NCBI RefSeq assembly: GCF_028279465.1
Contig: NZ_JANQNS010000004.1
Span: 1-64,000, forward strand
Direction: 5' to 3'
DNA: 64,000 nt
Source of the DNA: Parasphingopyxis sp.
Lineage (GTDB): Bacteria > Pseudomonadota > Alphaproteobacteria > Sphingomonadales > Sphingomonadaceae
The translations under genes were made by a program, and so were the position numbers. Positions 52,267 to 60,132 of this stretch are shown here, piece by piece; the first letter of the stretch is position 1; each line of letters begins with the position of its first letter. The notes under the pieces were generated by a model. That model searched no databases. It saw only the letters and a program-made list of their open reading frames with translations, and was not told where the DNA came from.

Positions 52267-53421
52267 TCAGATCGGAGCCGTCACCGGGTCGAATTCCATC
52301 ATATCGCGATTGTTCATCGGCGCGCTTGCGGGCTCGAATGTGTCGGGATCGATTGCTTGCGTCACCTGGCCCTGCCGGATCGACATCTGGTGGACCAGCT
52401 CGGTGCGCGGTTTGCGCGCCGCTTCATAGCGCGCGAGCGCGGCAGCCGGGTCGGTTTCTTCGGCGAACGCCCGGGCCAGCACATAGCCGTCCTCGATCGC
52501 CATCGCCGCGCCCATGCCGAGAAAGGGCAGCATGGCATGGGCCGCATCGCCGAGCAGCGTCACCCGGCCCTGCGCCCATTGCGGCAGCGGCGCGCGATCG
52601 TACAGCCCCCATTTGATGATCGATTGCGCCCGGTCGATCAGGCCCATGACATCCGGGTGCCAGCCATCGAATGCCGCGCGCAATTCGTCCGTCGATGCCG
52701 GGATCGACCAGCCTTCCGCGATCGCCTCCTGCGTTTCGGCGAGGCCAGCGCAGTTCACAATCTCTCCGCCGCACATGGTGTAGCGGTTGAAGGTCCGCTG
52801 GGGGCCGATGAAAATCGCGCTGCGGCCCAGCCCCATGAACGGCGCCGCTTCGGCCCGGGGCACGAGGAAGCGATAGGCGACATGGTCGGTGAAGCGCGGC
52901 GTATCGCCGGGCCATAGCTGCGCGCGCACCGCAGACCGCAGGCCATCCGCGCCGATCAGCACATCGCCATGCGCCGTGTCGCCGTTTTCGAACTGCGCGG
53001 TCACGCCATCGCCATGATCTTCGAAGCCGATCAGCCGCCGGCCGGTCAGGATTTTTGCGCCAAGGGCTTTGGCGGTGGCGATCAACACGGTCTGCAGATC
53101 GGCGCGATATATGTGCCGGACAATGTTGGCCGCGCCATCGTCGGGCAGGCCGTTGCCTTCGTCGGGCGCGCCCATCAGCAGTCGGGCGGTGCGATAATGG
53201 AGAAAGGGCAGGGTGCCCGCAGGGCAGGCGCGGGCGGCGACATCGGCCTGGATACTGAGCGCCCGGAACACATGCTGGGCGCCGATGCCGAGCGTCAGCC
53301 CAGCGCCGGTTTCTTCCAGCTGCGCCGCCGCTTCATGGACATCTACGGCGAAGCCTCTTTGGCGGAGCGCTATCGCGGCCGTCAGACCGCCCAACCCGCC
53401 GCCAATGATCAGTATTTTCAA
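52267..53421 (-). CDS. FAD-dependent aromatic monooxygenase (PHBH/salicylate hydroxylase type)
   Basis: This 384-residue flavoprotein has GxGxxG (ILIIGGGLGGLTAAIALRQRG), the DG fingerprint DVLIGADGLRSAVRA and the GD motif LLGDAAHAMLPFLGMGAAMAIEDGYVLA. This is the group A monooxygenase pattern, using NAD(P)H and O2 to hydroxylate aromatic or alicyclic rings. The best start is a TTG at 53421 overlapping the upstream stop as TTGA; an upstream ATG at 53547 would add a long foreign-looking extension. Together with the unknown protein upstream, it forms a leftward operon from the regulon site at 54238. Confidence 0.9.
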   Translation of the reverse strand: MKILIIGGGLGGLTAAIALRQRGFAVDVHEAAAQLEETGAGLTLGIGAQHVFRALSIQADVAARACPAGTLPFLHYRTARLLMGAPDEGNGLPDDGAANIVRHIYRADLQTVLIATAKALGAKILTGRRLIGFEDHGDGVTAQFENGDTAHGDVLIGADGLRSAVRAQLWPGDTPRFTDHVAYRFLVPRAEAAPFMGLGRSAIFIGPQRTFNRYTMCGGEIVNCAGLAETQEAIAEGWSIPASTDELRAAFDGWHPDVMGLIDRAQSIIKWGLYDRAPLPQWAQGRVTLLGDAAHAMLPFLGMGAAMAIEDGYVLARAFAEETDPAAALARYEAARKPRTELVHQMSIRQGQVTQAIDPDTFEPASAPMNNRDMMEFDPVTAPI

Positions 53422-54176
53422 GAGCCGGTCTGCGGTGCGGCGTCGTCCGGTCCGAACCGATCGAGCTCGACCAGCTCGTAGCGGTTCATCATATAGCCGT
53501 CGATGCTGCCCTTCACGAGCAACGAATCCGCGTCGGCCGTGATCCACATGTCGAAATCGGGATGCTGGGTGCCGCCCATGCCCGGGCCGTCGTCATAATA
53601 GCGGTAATGGCGGCAGGCGAAAGTGCCGGCGGCGACCGTCACCTCTTCCTCGCCGACATATTCCATGCCGATATTGACCTCCGAGATCAACGGCGGCGTC
53701 GCGCCGCGATGATCGGGCGATGGTACGAAGACTCGGATCATCCGCCGGTGCGGTCCCTTGGCGAGATCCATGCACTGGGTCAAGAAACCGTCTCCAACGA
53801 CCGGATGGGTCCCGAAGCCATCGATCGCGCCGCCCATCGGCATGCGCTGCGAGAGCCGCCCGATCGACGGGCCGAAGCTTTCGCATTCGATGACCTGATT
53901 ATCCCAATCGGCATGCAGCCAGCCCGATCCGAGAAACGCGTCGCCCAGCGTCAGGTGGACATGCAGGTCGCGCGGCCGCCGTTCGGCGTCGAGATGATAG
54001 ATTATGTCGCGCAGCACCGTGGGTTCGGGTTCCTCGATTTCGCAGCGCGCGCGCATGATCGTCGATCCGTCGCCATGATGGGTGAAGGCGAACCATTCGC
54101 GGCCGCGTTCCCGGCCTTCCCATTCGGGTTTGACCGAGGTGTAACTGATTTTGCCGCTGACGGTGCGATGCTGCAT
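53418..54176 (-). CDS. Conserved-looking protein of unknown function, coupled to the monooxygenase
   Basis: This 252-residue protein has no signal peptide or membrane helix. I do not recognise the family. It is rich in beta-strand patterns and aromatic/histidine motifs (REWFAFTHHGDGSTIMRARCEIEEPEP, HVHLTLGDAFLGSGWLHADWD, GTFACRHYRYYDDG, DMWITADADSLLVKG). These suggest a lipocalin- or DUF3108-like beta barrel binding a hydrophobic ligand. Its stop overlaps the monooxygenase start (TTGA), so the two are co-translated in one operon below the palindrome at 54238. It may present the substrate. Confidence 0.65.
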   Translation of the reverse strand: MQHRTVSGKISYTSVKPEWEGRERGREWFAFTHHGDGSTIMRARCEIEEPEPTVLRDIIYHLDAERRPRDLHVHLTLGDAFLGSGWLHADWDNQVIECESFGPSIGRLSQRMPMGGAIDGFGTHPVVGDGFLTQCMDLAKGPHRRMIRVFVPSPDHRGATPPLISEVNIGMEYVGEEEVTVAAGTFACRHYRYYDDGPGMGGTQHPDFDMWITADADSLLVKGSIDGYMMNRYELVELDRFGPDDAAPQTGS

Positions 54177-54237
54177 GGCACTCCCCTGTTTCGCTGAATT
54201 TGACCATGCCTGTGCATTTAAGGCTTGCCAAGTGAAA

Positions 54238-54253
54238 TTTGTCCGGACAAATT
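54238..54253. promoter_or_regulatory. Regulon palindrome ATTTGTCCGGACAAAT, site 5
   Basis: An exact copy in the 99-base gap between the divergent unknown/monooxygenase operon and the membrane protein gene, 22 bases before the rightward start. Confidence 0.85.
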
Positions 54254-54275
54254 ATGCGCGAACTGGGAGGGGTCG

Positions 54276-54968
54276 ATGGAATTTCTGACAGCCAATGAGC
54301 TGAGCATCCTGCGCTGGGTGCATATCCTGGCGATGGTCTATTGGCTGGGCGGCGAATGGGGCGTCTTCCAGACCAGCTATCATGTCACCAATCCGGCGCT
54401 GTCGCTTGAAGAACGGCGGCGGCACATGGAAACCGCCTATCGGATCGATATCCTCGCGCGCACCGGCATCGTCCTCCTCCTCCCGCTCGGCCTGCATATG
54501 GGCAAGCTCTATGGCTTCGTGCCGATCCTCGACGGCGCGGGTATCTGGTGGATGTGGCTCTTCTTCGCGATCTGGCTGGCCATGACATGGACGGCCTTCA
54601 TCAGACGCGAGACCGATATCGGCATCAAGGTGACGCGGGCCGAGGAATTGTTGCGTTATCCGCTGATCGCGGCGCTGTTCGTGATCGCTTTTATGGCGTT
54701 TGGCGGCAGCGGACCGGTCGAGACTGGTCAGGGCAATTTCTGGTACCCGGCGAAGATCGCGCTCTATGCCTTTGCGCTGTGCATCGGCCTGTTTCTCAGG
54801 CTCGTAATGCGGCGCTGGACGGTGCGGTTCCGCAAGCTCGCCGAAGGCCCGGATGCCGCAGAGGAAGCCGCGCTGGCCCGCGAAATCGGCCAGGCGCGAA
54901 TCTCGGCCTATATTTACTGGATTACGATCGCGAGCGTCTGCTTCCTCGGCGCTGTGAAGCCGTTCTAG
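54276..54968 (+). CDS. Integral membrane protein, copy 1 of a pair
   Basis: This 230-residue protein has about five hydrophobic helices and a first helix with a histidine and tryptophans (LRWVHILAMVYWLGGEWGVF). It shares this helix plan, the SLEERRRHMETAYRIDILART loop and the C-terminal YIYWITIASVCFLGAVKPF tail with the protein at 62500 (which ends SWLGVVKPVL). GGGAGGGG precedes the ATG at 54276. The conserved helix-1 histidine recalls heme- or copper-binding membrane families such as CopD, but I cannot assign a family. It is driven directly by the palindrome at 54238. Confidence 0.72.
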   Translation: MEFLTANELSILRWVHILAMVYWLGGEWGVFQTSYHVTNPALSLEERRRHMETAYRIDILARTGIVLLLPLGLHMGKLYGFVPILDGAGIWWMWLFFAIWLAMTWTAFIRRETDIGIKVTRAEELLRYPLIAALFVIAFMAFGGSGPVETGQGNFWYPAKIALYAFALCIGLFLRLVMRRWTVRFRKLAEGPDAAEEAALAREIGQARISAYIYWITIASVCFLGAVKPF

Positions 54969-55324
54969 CTCGTCTGCAGGTCTTCGACGACATCCTGGAT
55001 CGGCGGCTCGAATTCTTCGAGCGCCTGTAGCGCCTGATGCGGCCCGCGCATGACGCGCGCGATATATTCGCGGATCAGCTCGCCACGCTCCTGCCCGGCC
55101 TCGCGGTCCGGCTCATAGGCCTCGATATCGGCGCGGCTGATCGTGCCCTTGTCCTCAAGCAGCCGCTCGATCGTATCGAGCCGCTCGCGCAGCACGGACA
55201 CTTCGCCGATCACCGCCATCAGCATCGAGAGCATTTTCTCTTCCTCGGGATCGCCGAGAAAGTCCGGGCGCTTGCCTTTGGCCTTGAGATTGGCCCGCGT
55301 CATCCAGTCGAGTTCTTCGGTCAT
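54965..55324 (-). CDS. Small helical partner protein of methyltransferase copy 2
   Basis: This 119-residue charged protein starts inside the stop of the upstream methyltransferase (ATGA). The central stretch RPDFLGDPEEEKMLSMLMAV, continuing IGEVSVLRERLDTIERLLED, is homologous to that in the 90-residue protein at 50269. A longer helical C-terminal tail (REAGQERGELIREYIARVMRG) is unique to this copy. No known family is recognised. Repeated pairing with the same methyltransferase type supports a subunit or chaperone role. Confidence 0.68.
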   Translation of the reverse strand: MTEELDWMTRANLKAKGKRPDFLGDPEEEKMLSMLMAVIGEVSVLRERLDTIERLLEDKGTISRADIEAYEPDREAGQERGELIREYIARVMRGPHQALQALEEFEPPIQDVVEDLQTS

Positions 55325-56544
55325 TCTGCGGCCTCCTGAATGGCTTCGGCATTTTTCCATGCACCATAGGCGTTCCATACCGCGGCGCGGCCATGATCTT
55401 CGGATTCGCCGGTGGGCGCAGCCGGGAAGATGTCGGTATCGACAACGGCGCGGACGCCGACAGTGAACAGTTCGTCAGGCCCGAAACCGGCCTTCATCAT
55501 CTCCTCCTTGAGGTCCAGCGCATGCATCGCCGACCAGAAGGGCTCATTATTGTTGAACGCGTCCCAATCGCGGATGAACTGCTCATAAAGCGGCATGTCG
55601 TCCGAATATTGTGGTTGCTCGACATGCAGCATCAGCCCGTCATCGGCGAGCACGCGATAGCCTTCGGCGATGATCTTCGGCAGCGCCTTGCCCGAAAGCT
55701 CGTGCAGGAACATCGTCGTCTGCACCCAGTCGAAATACCCGTCCTCCCAGCGCGAGAGATCTTCGGCATTGGCCTGCACGAAGCGGATATTCGTCGCGCC
55801 GAGCGCCTGGGCGCGGGCATGGCCGTAGCGCAGCGACGGCGCGGCCGTGTCGATCGCGATCACCTCGGTATCGGGGAAGGCGAGGGCCAGCGGCACCGCG
55901 TTATGGCCGATCGTGCAGCCGATATCGAGGATGCGCTTCGGTGCCCAGCCCGGGCGTTCCTTGGCGATCCATTCGACCAGTGCCTGGCCGCCGCCATCGT
56001 TGAGCGCGCCGAGCGCGCCGCCCGTCGTCGCGAACAGGCCGCAATCATAATTGGCGCCGGCCGAAACATCGCCCGGCCGTTCTTCGCCATGATAGCTACC
56101 CGGCATGCAATGGATATCGACCGCTGCCTGATAGCGCGGCACCTCTACGTCCGGGTGAAGCTCGAGTGTATCATTGCCAGCGTTGAGCGCTTCCGCCTTG
56201 GCGTCGAGCGCGTCGAGCTGGCGCAGTACCATGGCACGGCCGTTCTGCTGACGCATCTCCATCGAATTGCGTTTGAGCGCCGACCAGAAGCTGTGGAACG
56301 GATCGGCATTCATCGCATGGCGAATCTCGAACCGGTCCTTGGGCTCGCGGCCATGCTCTTTCACAAAGGCGGGCAGTACGCGCTTGTCATAGGCGAGCTT
56401 GTTGCCCGGGCCGAGCGTGCCGGCGAGGAATTTGTTCAGGTTAGCGAGAAAATCGAACCGCGCCGCTTCGTCATGGCGGGGTTCGGGAAACATCTCATGC
56501 CGCGATACGGCGGTATAGGGCGGGGCGACGTCGATCTTGCTCAT
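55321..56544 (-). CDS. SAM-dependent methyltransferase with an extra N-terminal domain, copy 2
   Basis: This 407-residue paralogue of the enzyme at 49085 has an N-terminal region (FLANLNKFLAGTLGPGNKLAYDKRVLPAFVKEHGREP) and a class I core with ILDIGCTIGHNAVPLALAF, VIAIDTAAPS and NAEDLSRWEDGYFDWVQTTMFLHELSGKAL. The length and domain order match copy 1, and both use the unusual GCTIGHN motif I. GGAGAGG precedes the ATG at 56544. It heads the leftward two-gene unit from the regulon site at 56576. O-, N- or C-methylation cannot be told apart from the sequence. Confidence 0.86.
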   Translation of the reverse strand: MSKIDVAPPYTAVSRHEMFPEPRHDEAARFDFLANLNKFLAGTLGPGNKLAYDKRVLPAFVKEHGREPKDRFEIRHAMNADPFHSFWSALKRNSMEMRQQNGRAMVLRQLDALDAKAEALNAGNDTLELHPDVEVPRYQAAVDIHCMPGSYHGEERPGDVSAGANYDCGLFATTGGALGALNDGGGQALVEWIAKERPGWAPKRILDIGCTIGHNAVPLALAFPDTEVIAIDTAAPSLRYGHARAQALGATNIRFVQANAEDLSRWEDGYFDWVQTTMFLHELSGKALPKIIAEGYRVLADDGLMLHVEQPQYSDDMPLYEQFIRDWDAFNNNEPFWSAMHALDLKEEMMKAGFGPDELFTVGVRAVVDTDIFPAAPTGESEDHGRAAVWNAYGAWKNAEAIQEAAE

Positions 56545-56575
56545 CTATCCTCTCCGAGATTGGCTCGACTCAATA

Positions 56576-56591
56576 ATTAGTCCGGACAAAT
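56576..56591. promoter_or_regulatory. Regulon palindrome, site 6 (one mismatch)
   Basis: ATTAGTCCGGACAAAT, one base off the consensus, in the 121-base gap between the divergent methyltransferase copy 2 and the third methyltransferase. Confidence 0.8.
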
Positions 56592-56665
56592 TCTGATACC
56601 ATGATCTGGATCAAACGGAAATCTAGCCCTTTGCGGCTAAAAAGGCCATGCGTGGAAAGGTACAC

Positions 56666-57424
56666 ATGACTGACCGGCTTTGGGACATCCTCTTCGATAT
56701 CCATGCGGATTTGCCGCGCCAGGGGCCGGGCGACGACGAATCGACGCTGCGCGCGCTGACGCAATGCGAGGGGCTGCCCGCCGCACCGGCGATTCTCGAT
56801 ATCGGTTGCGGCCCCGGCATGCAGACACTGGCCCTCGCGCGGGCGCGCCCGGAGGCGCATATCGCCGCGATCGACTTCCATCAGCCCTATCTCGACGATC
56901 TCGATGGCCGGGCCGATGCCGCGGGCTGCGCCGATCGCATCGTAACGCAGCGCGCGGATATGGCCGATCTGCCTTTCGCGCATGGAACGTTCGACCTCAT
57001 CTGGTCCGAAGGTGCAGCCTATTCGATGGGCGTGGACGCGGCGCTTGCGGCCTGGAAACCGCTGTTGCGGGAAGGTGGCTATCTCACCTTTACCGAGCTG
57101 GTCTGGCTCGCGGACGAACCGCCGGAAACGGCTGCCGCTTTTTTCGCCGAGGAATATCCGGCAATGCGGCATGACGATGCGGTAGCCGACGCAGTCGAAG
57201 CCGCGGGCTATGCCCTGATCGACCGGTTCGTACTGCCCGATGCGGCCTGGTGGACGCACTATTACACGCCACTATCGGAGCGGCTGGCGCTGTTGGACCG
57301 GAAATATGCCGATGATGCGGAGGCGCTCGGCGTCATCGCGACGTCGAAGCGGGAGATCGAAATGCGCCGCCGCTTCGGCACAGCCTATGGCTATGAATTT
57401 TTCGTGGCGCGCGAGACAGCCTAG
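56666..57424 (+). CDS. Class I SAM-dependent methyltransferase (third)
   Basis: This 252-residue protein has canonical motif I ILDIGCGPGMQTLALA, AAIDFHQPYLDDL for the ribose-binding acidic residue and ADMADLPFAHGTFDLIWSEGAAYSMG. It is unrelated in its N terminus to the two longer methyltransferases. GGAAAGG precedes the ATG at 56666. It belongs to the rightward side of regulon site 6, and its stop overlaps the convergent nitrilase-fold gene by 4 bases. The substrate is unknown. Confidence 0.88.
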   Translation: MTDRLWDILFDIHADLPRQGPGDDESTLRALTQCEGLPAAPAILDIGCGPGMQTLALARARPEAHIAAIDFHQPYLDDLDGRADAAGCADRIVTQRADMADLPFAHGTFDLIWSEGAAYSMGVDAALAAWKPLLREGGYLTFTELVWLADEPPETAAAFFAEEYPAMRHDDAVADAVEAAGYALIDRFVLPDAAWWTHYYTPLSERLALLDRKYADDAEALGVIATSKREIEMRRRFGTAYGYEFFVARETA

Positions 57425-58566
57425 ATCAGCCCCTCGCGCACCATGCGTTCGATCACTTCTTCCTGCGTGCGGCGGAAATAGTCGCGATCGGGCACTTGCG
57501 GCGTATCGCCGTCCATCATGCCGTTGGCAGCGTGAATCTCCGTGTTCGCATAGACCGGTGCGAACAGCTCGAGCCGCTGGCGCGCGAGGAAGTTGGTCAT
57601 GCTCGGCGTGCGGCGGCCTTCGCGCAGCGCATCGATATCGACGGTCGCGAAGGCGGTGAAGGTTTCGCCGCTGTTCGATTCCGCCACCACGCGGCCCTTC
57701 CAGTCCACGACCTGCGAATTGCCGTCGGCCGAAGCGAGGGGCAGTGACGCGCCCTCGATCCCGGCCGTGTTCGCCGAAACGACATAGGCCATATTCTCGA
57801 ACGCGCGCGCCTGTTTGGCGACATCCTTGGGCGTATCGAGCGGCGATCCGATCTCCGATGAACTGTGGACGAAGACTTCCGCGCCGCGCAACGCATGGGC
57901 GCGGGCGATTTCGGGGTAGAGAATTTCTTCCGAGGCGATCGCCGCCAGATTGCCGATCTCGGTCCGCGCGACCGGGAACACGCCGTCGATGCCGTAGATG
58001 TCGAGATAGCGCGACCAGACATCATGCGGGGTCGGTGCGAACATGGAGTTCAATCGCCGATAACGCAGCACGACATCGCCCGAGGGCGCAATCACGAAGC
58101 TCGTCTGGAAATAGAAATCGGGAAAGTTCGGGTCTGTCTCATAGGCGTTGCCGGCAAGAAACAGGTCGAGCCGCTGCGCCACGCCGCCCAGCGCCTCATA
58201 TTCGGGTCCGTCGATTTCGAGCGCCGCCTTGTCCGCGAAATCGGGGATCGAGATGCGGCCCGGATAGCTGGTTAGCAGATATTCGGGCAGCACGACGAGC
58301 CGGACCGGGTGGCCGCCATATTGCGCGATGAAGATATTGGCCGAGCGCATCTTAGTCTCGACCTCGCCGATCATCGCCATCATCTGCGCGCGGGCGGCGG
58401 CCCGGTCTGGCGTCGCCTCGATCGAACGGGCGGCGAGCTGCAGCGCGAGCGCCGAGTAGAGCGGGGTTTCAGACATGGTGTGTTCCTGCGCCATCAGACC
58501 GGCATTGGGCAAGGGCAGCATGCTTGCGAGCATCGCCGCCATGATCTGCCGCCGGTCCACATACAT
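57421..58566 (-). CDS. Nitrilase-fold (carbon-nitrogen hydrolase) protein lacking the catalytic cysteine
   Basis: This 381-residue protein starts with a signal-like, possibly twin-arginine, leader (DRRQIMAAMLASMLPLPNAGLMA). The nitrilase fold follows. The family triad is Glu-Lys-Cys: Glu95 is present (VLPEYLLTSYP), but the lysine position in the Y-R-K motif is Arg171 (LRYRRLN), and the cysteine position in I-C-x-D is Ser212 (AIASEEILYPEIAR). Covalent thiol catalysis is thus unlikely; it may be a serine variant, a binding protein or a pseudoenzyme. It lies 6 bases after the FAD oxidase gene in the DUF1838-MFS-oxidase operon. Confidence 0.82.
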   Translation of the reverse strand: MYVDRRQIMAAMLASMLPLPNAGLMAQEHTMSETPLYSALALQLAARSIEATPDRAAARAQMMAMIGEVETKMRSANIFIAQYGGHPVRLVVLPEYLLTSYPGRISIPDFADKAALEIDGPEYEALGGVAQRLDLFLAGNAYETDPNFPDFYFQTSFVIAPSGDVVLRYRRLNSMFAPTPHDVWSRYLDIYGIDGVFPVARTEIGNLAAIASEEILYPEIARAHALRGAEVFVHSSSEIGSPLDTPKDVAKQARAFENMAYVVSANTAGIEGASLPLASADGNSQVVDWKGRVVAESNSGETFTAFATVDIDALREGRRTPSMTNFLARQRLELFAPVYANTEIHAANGMMDGDTPQVPDRDYFRRTQEEVIERMVREGLI

Positions 58567-58572
58567 GATCGA

Positions 58573-60132
58573 TCATTCCAGCCCGAGCGCCCCGGGATTC
58601 ATCCGTCCCTCGGGGTCGACGGCGCGCTTCACCGCTTTGAGTAGCGTCCAGGCCTTGGGGTCGCTGCGCGCTTCGAGCGGATAGGCGCGGCCGATCTGGA
58701 AATGCACGCCGTCCATATCGCCGAAAATATCGATCACGCCCTGCCGTAGCGTGGCGACGAGCGCGCGCGCTTCCTCGTTCGCCGGAAAGCCTTTGAGCTT
58801 GGCCAGATGATCGGGCTCGACCGAGCGGCGGTGCATTTCCTGCATCTCGTCCGGCCAGTAGAAAACCGGCTCGATCAGAAAGCCCGTGCGGCCGACGGTC
58901 AGGATCAGATAGCCGGCACCGACGCCCAGCCGTTCCATCTCCGCGCCATGGCGCTCGTACAGCGCGCCGATCGTTTCGATCGTTTCCAGCGCGCGCGAAT
59001 GCCGGACGATGCCGTGGACGGGCACCCAGCGCTCGCCATCCGGTCCGACCATCGAATTGACGGGCGGGAAGGGGTTGGCGCGCATGACCTTGGGAATCGT
59101 ATTCTCGACCTTGGTGCCGCCGGCTTCGGCGACGATTTCCTCGACGCGCCGCATGTCCGCATCCACGGCGCCCTGGTGCCGGCCTTCGCAGATCAGATGC
59201 GCGGAAAAGGTCGCCTCGTCGAGGAAGGAGCGGCCGGCGGCCACGACCTTTGCGCCTTCCTTGATGCCCTTCCAGAAGCCGCCCTGGCTTTTCATCATGC
59301 CGACCAGTTGTTTGGCATCCTTGGTCAGGCTGTCGCGTTTCATCCGCTGGGCCTGCAGGAAGGGGTCGAACCCGAAACATTCGCTGGCGAGGCCTTCGCG
59401 CGCGACCTGGCTCATCGCGGCGGTGATCTGGTCCGGCGTGTCGAAGGCGAAGGAGCCATACGCGAACGCCGTCGCGTCGCGCATCAGCGGCAGCGTTACC
59501 TTGGCCTTGATGCCGAAGCTGCCCGCGTCCGATCCGAACAGGCCGGTCAGGTCCGGGCCGAAGGGGCGGAGGAACGCGCTGCCCGTGCGCATTACCGTGC
59601 CGTCCGCGAGCACGACCTCCATCGAAAGCGCACACGGCGCGATGGTGCCGTGGGTCGCGCCCCAGAACAGACCGTTCTGGCTCATCCCGCCGCCGATATT
59701 CGCCTTGATTCCCGATAGCGTGCCCCAGACGGGCGTGCGCAGCCCGCGCGGATGGAGTGCGTCGTATAGCTTGTGCCAAGTGCAGCCGGCCTCGACGGTG
59801 ACCGTCATGTCCGTCTCGTTGATTTCTAGGATACGATCCATCGCGGCCATGTCGATGATCAGCGCGCCGGCTTCGGGGGCAACATAGCCCGACGTGTAGC
59901 TCATGCCCCCGCCGCGCGGGACGATGGCGACGCCGGTATCGGCGATGGCGGCGAGGCCGCGCGCGAGCATGTCGGTATCGGCCGGGCGGAAGATCCCAAG
60001 CGGATCGGGGCCGAGTGTGTAGACGTCCTGCGCGTAAAATTCGCGCTCGGCCGGATCGGTGATGACCGCATCGACGCCGACGGCCGCGGTAAGCAGGCCG
60101 AGCGTATTGCTATGGGCAGGCGCAGTCGCCAT
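58573..60132 (-). CDS. FAD-linked oxidase (PCMH/vanillyl-alcohol oxidase-like)
   Basis: This 519-residue flavoprotein has a PCMH FAD-binding domain (VAIVPRGGGMSYTSGYVAPEAGALIIDMAAMDRI, then AGCTWHKLYDAL, GTLSGIKANIGGGMSQNG and GSDAGSFGIKAKVTL) and a C-terminal FAD-linked oxidase domain ending DPEGRMNPGALGLE. 4-cresol dehydrogenase, vanillyl-alcohol oxidase and D-lactate/glycolate-type dehydrogenases share this arrangement. The true start is the ATG at 60132, overlapping the MFS stop; a longer open frame to 61188 is antisense to nothing useful and merely overlaps the MFS gene. It oxidises an alcohol, amine or benzylic position of unknown identity. Confidence 0.88.
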   Translation of the reverse strand: MATAPAHSNTLGLLTAAVGVDAVITDPAEREFYAQDVYTLGPDPLGIFRPADTDMLARGLAAIADTGVAIVPRGGGMSYTSGYVAPEAGALIIDMAAMDRILEINETDMTVTVEAGCTWHKLYDALHPRGLRTPVWGTLSGIKANIGGGMSQNGLFWGATHGTIAPCALSMEVVLADGTVMRTGSAFLRPFGPDLTGLFGSDAGSFGIKAKVTLPLMRDATAFAYGSFAFDTPDQITAAMSQVAREGLASECFGFDPFLQAQRMKRDSLTKDAKQLVGMMKSQGGFWKGIKEGAKVVAAGRSFLDEATFSAHLICEGRHQGAVDADMRRVEEIVAEAGGTKVENTIPKVMRANPFPPVNSMVGPDGERWVPVHGIVRHSRALETIETIGALYERHGAEMERLGVGAGYLILTVGRTGFLIEPVFYWPDEMQEMHRRSVEPDHLAKLKGFPANEEARALVATLRQGVIDIFGDMDGVHFQIGRAYPLEARSDPKAWTLLKAVKRAVDPEGRMNPGALGLE

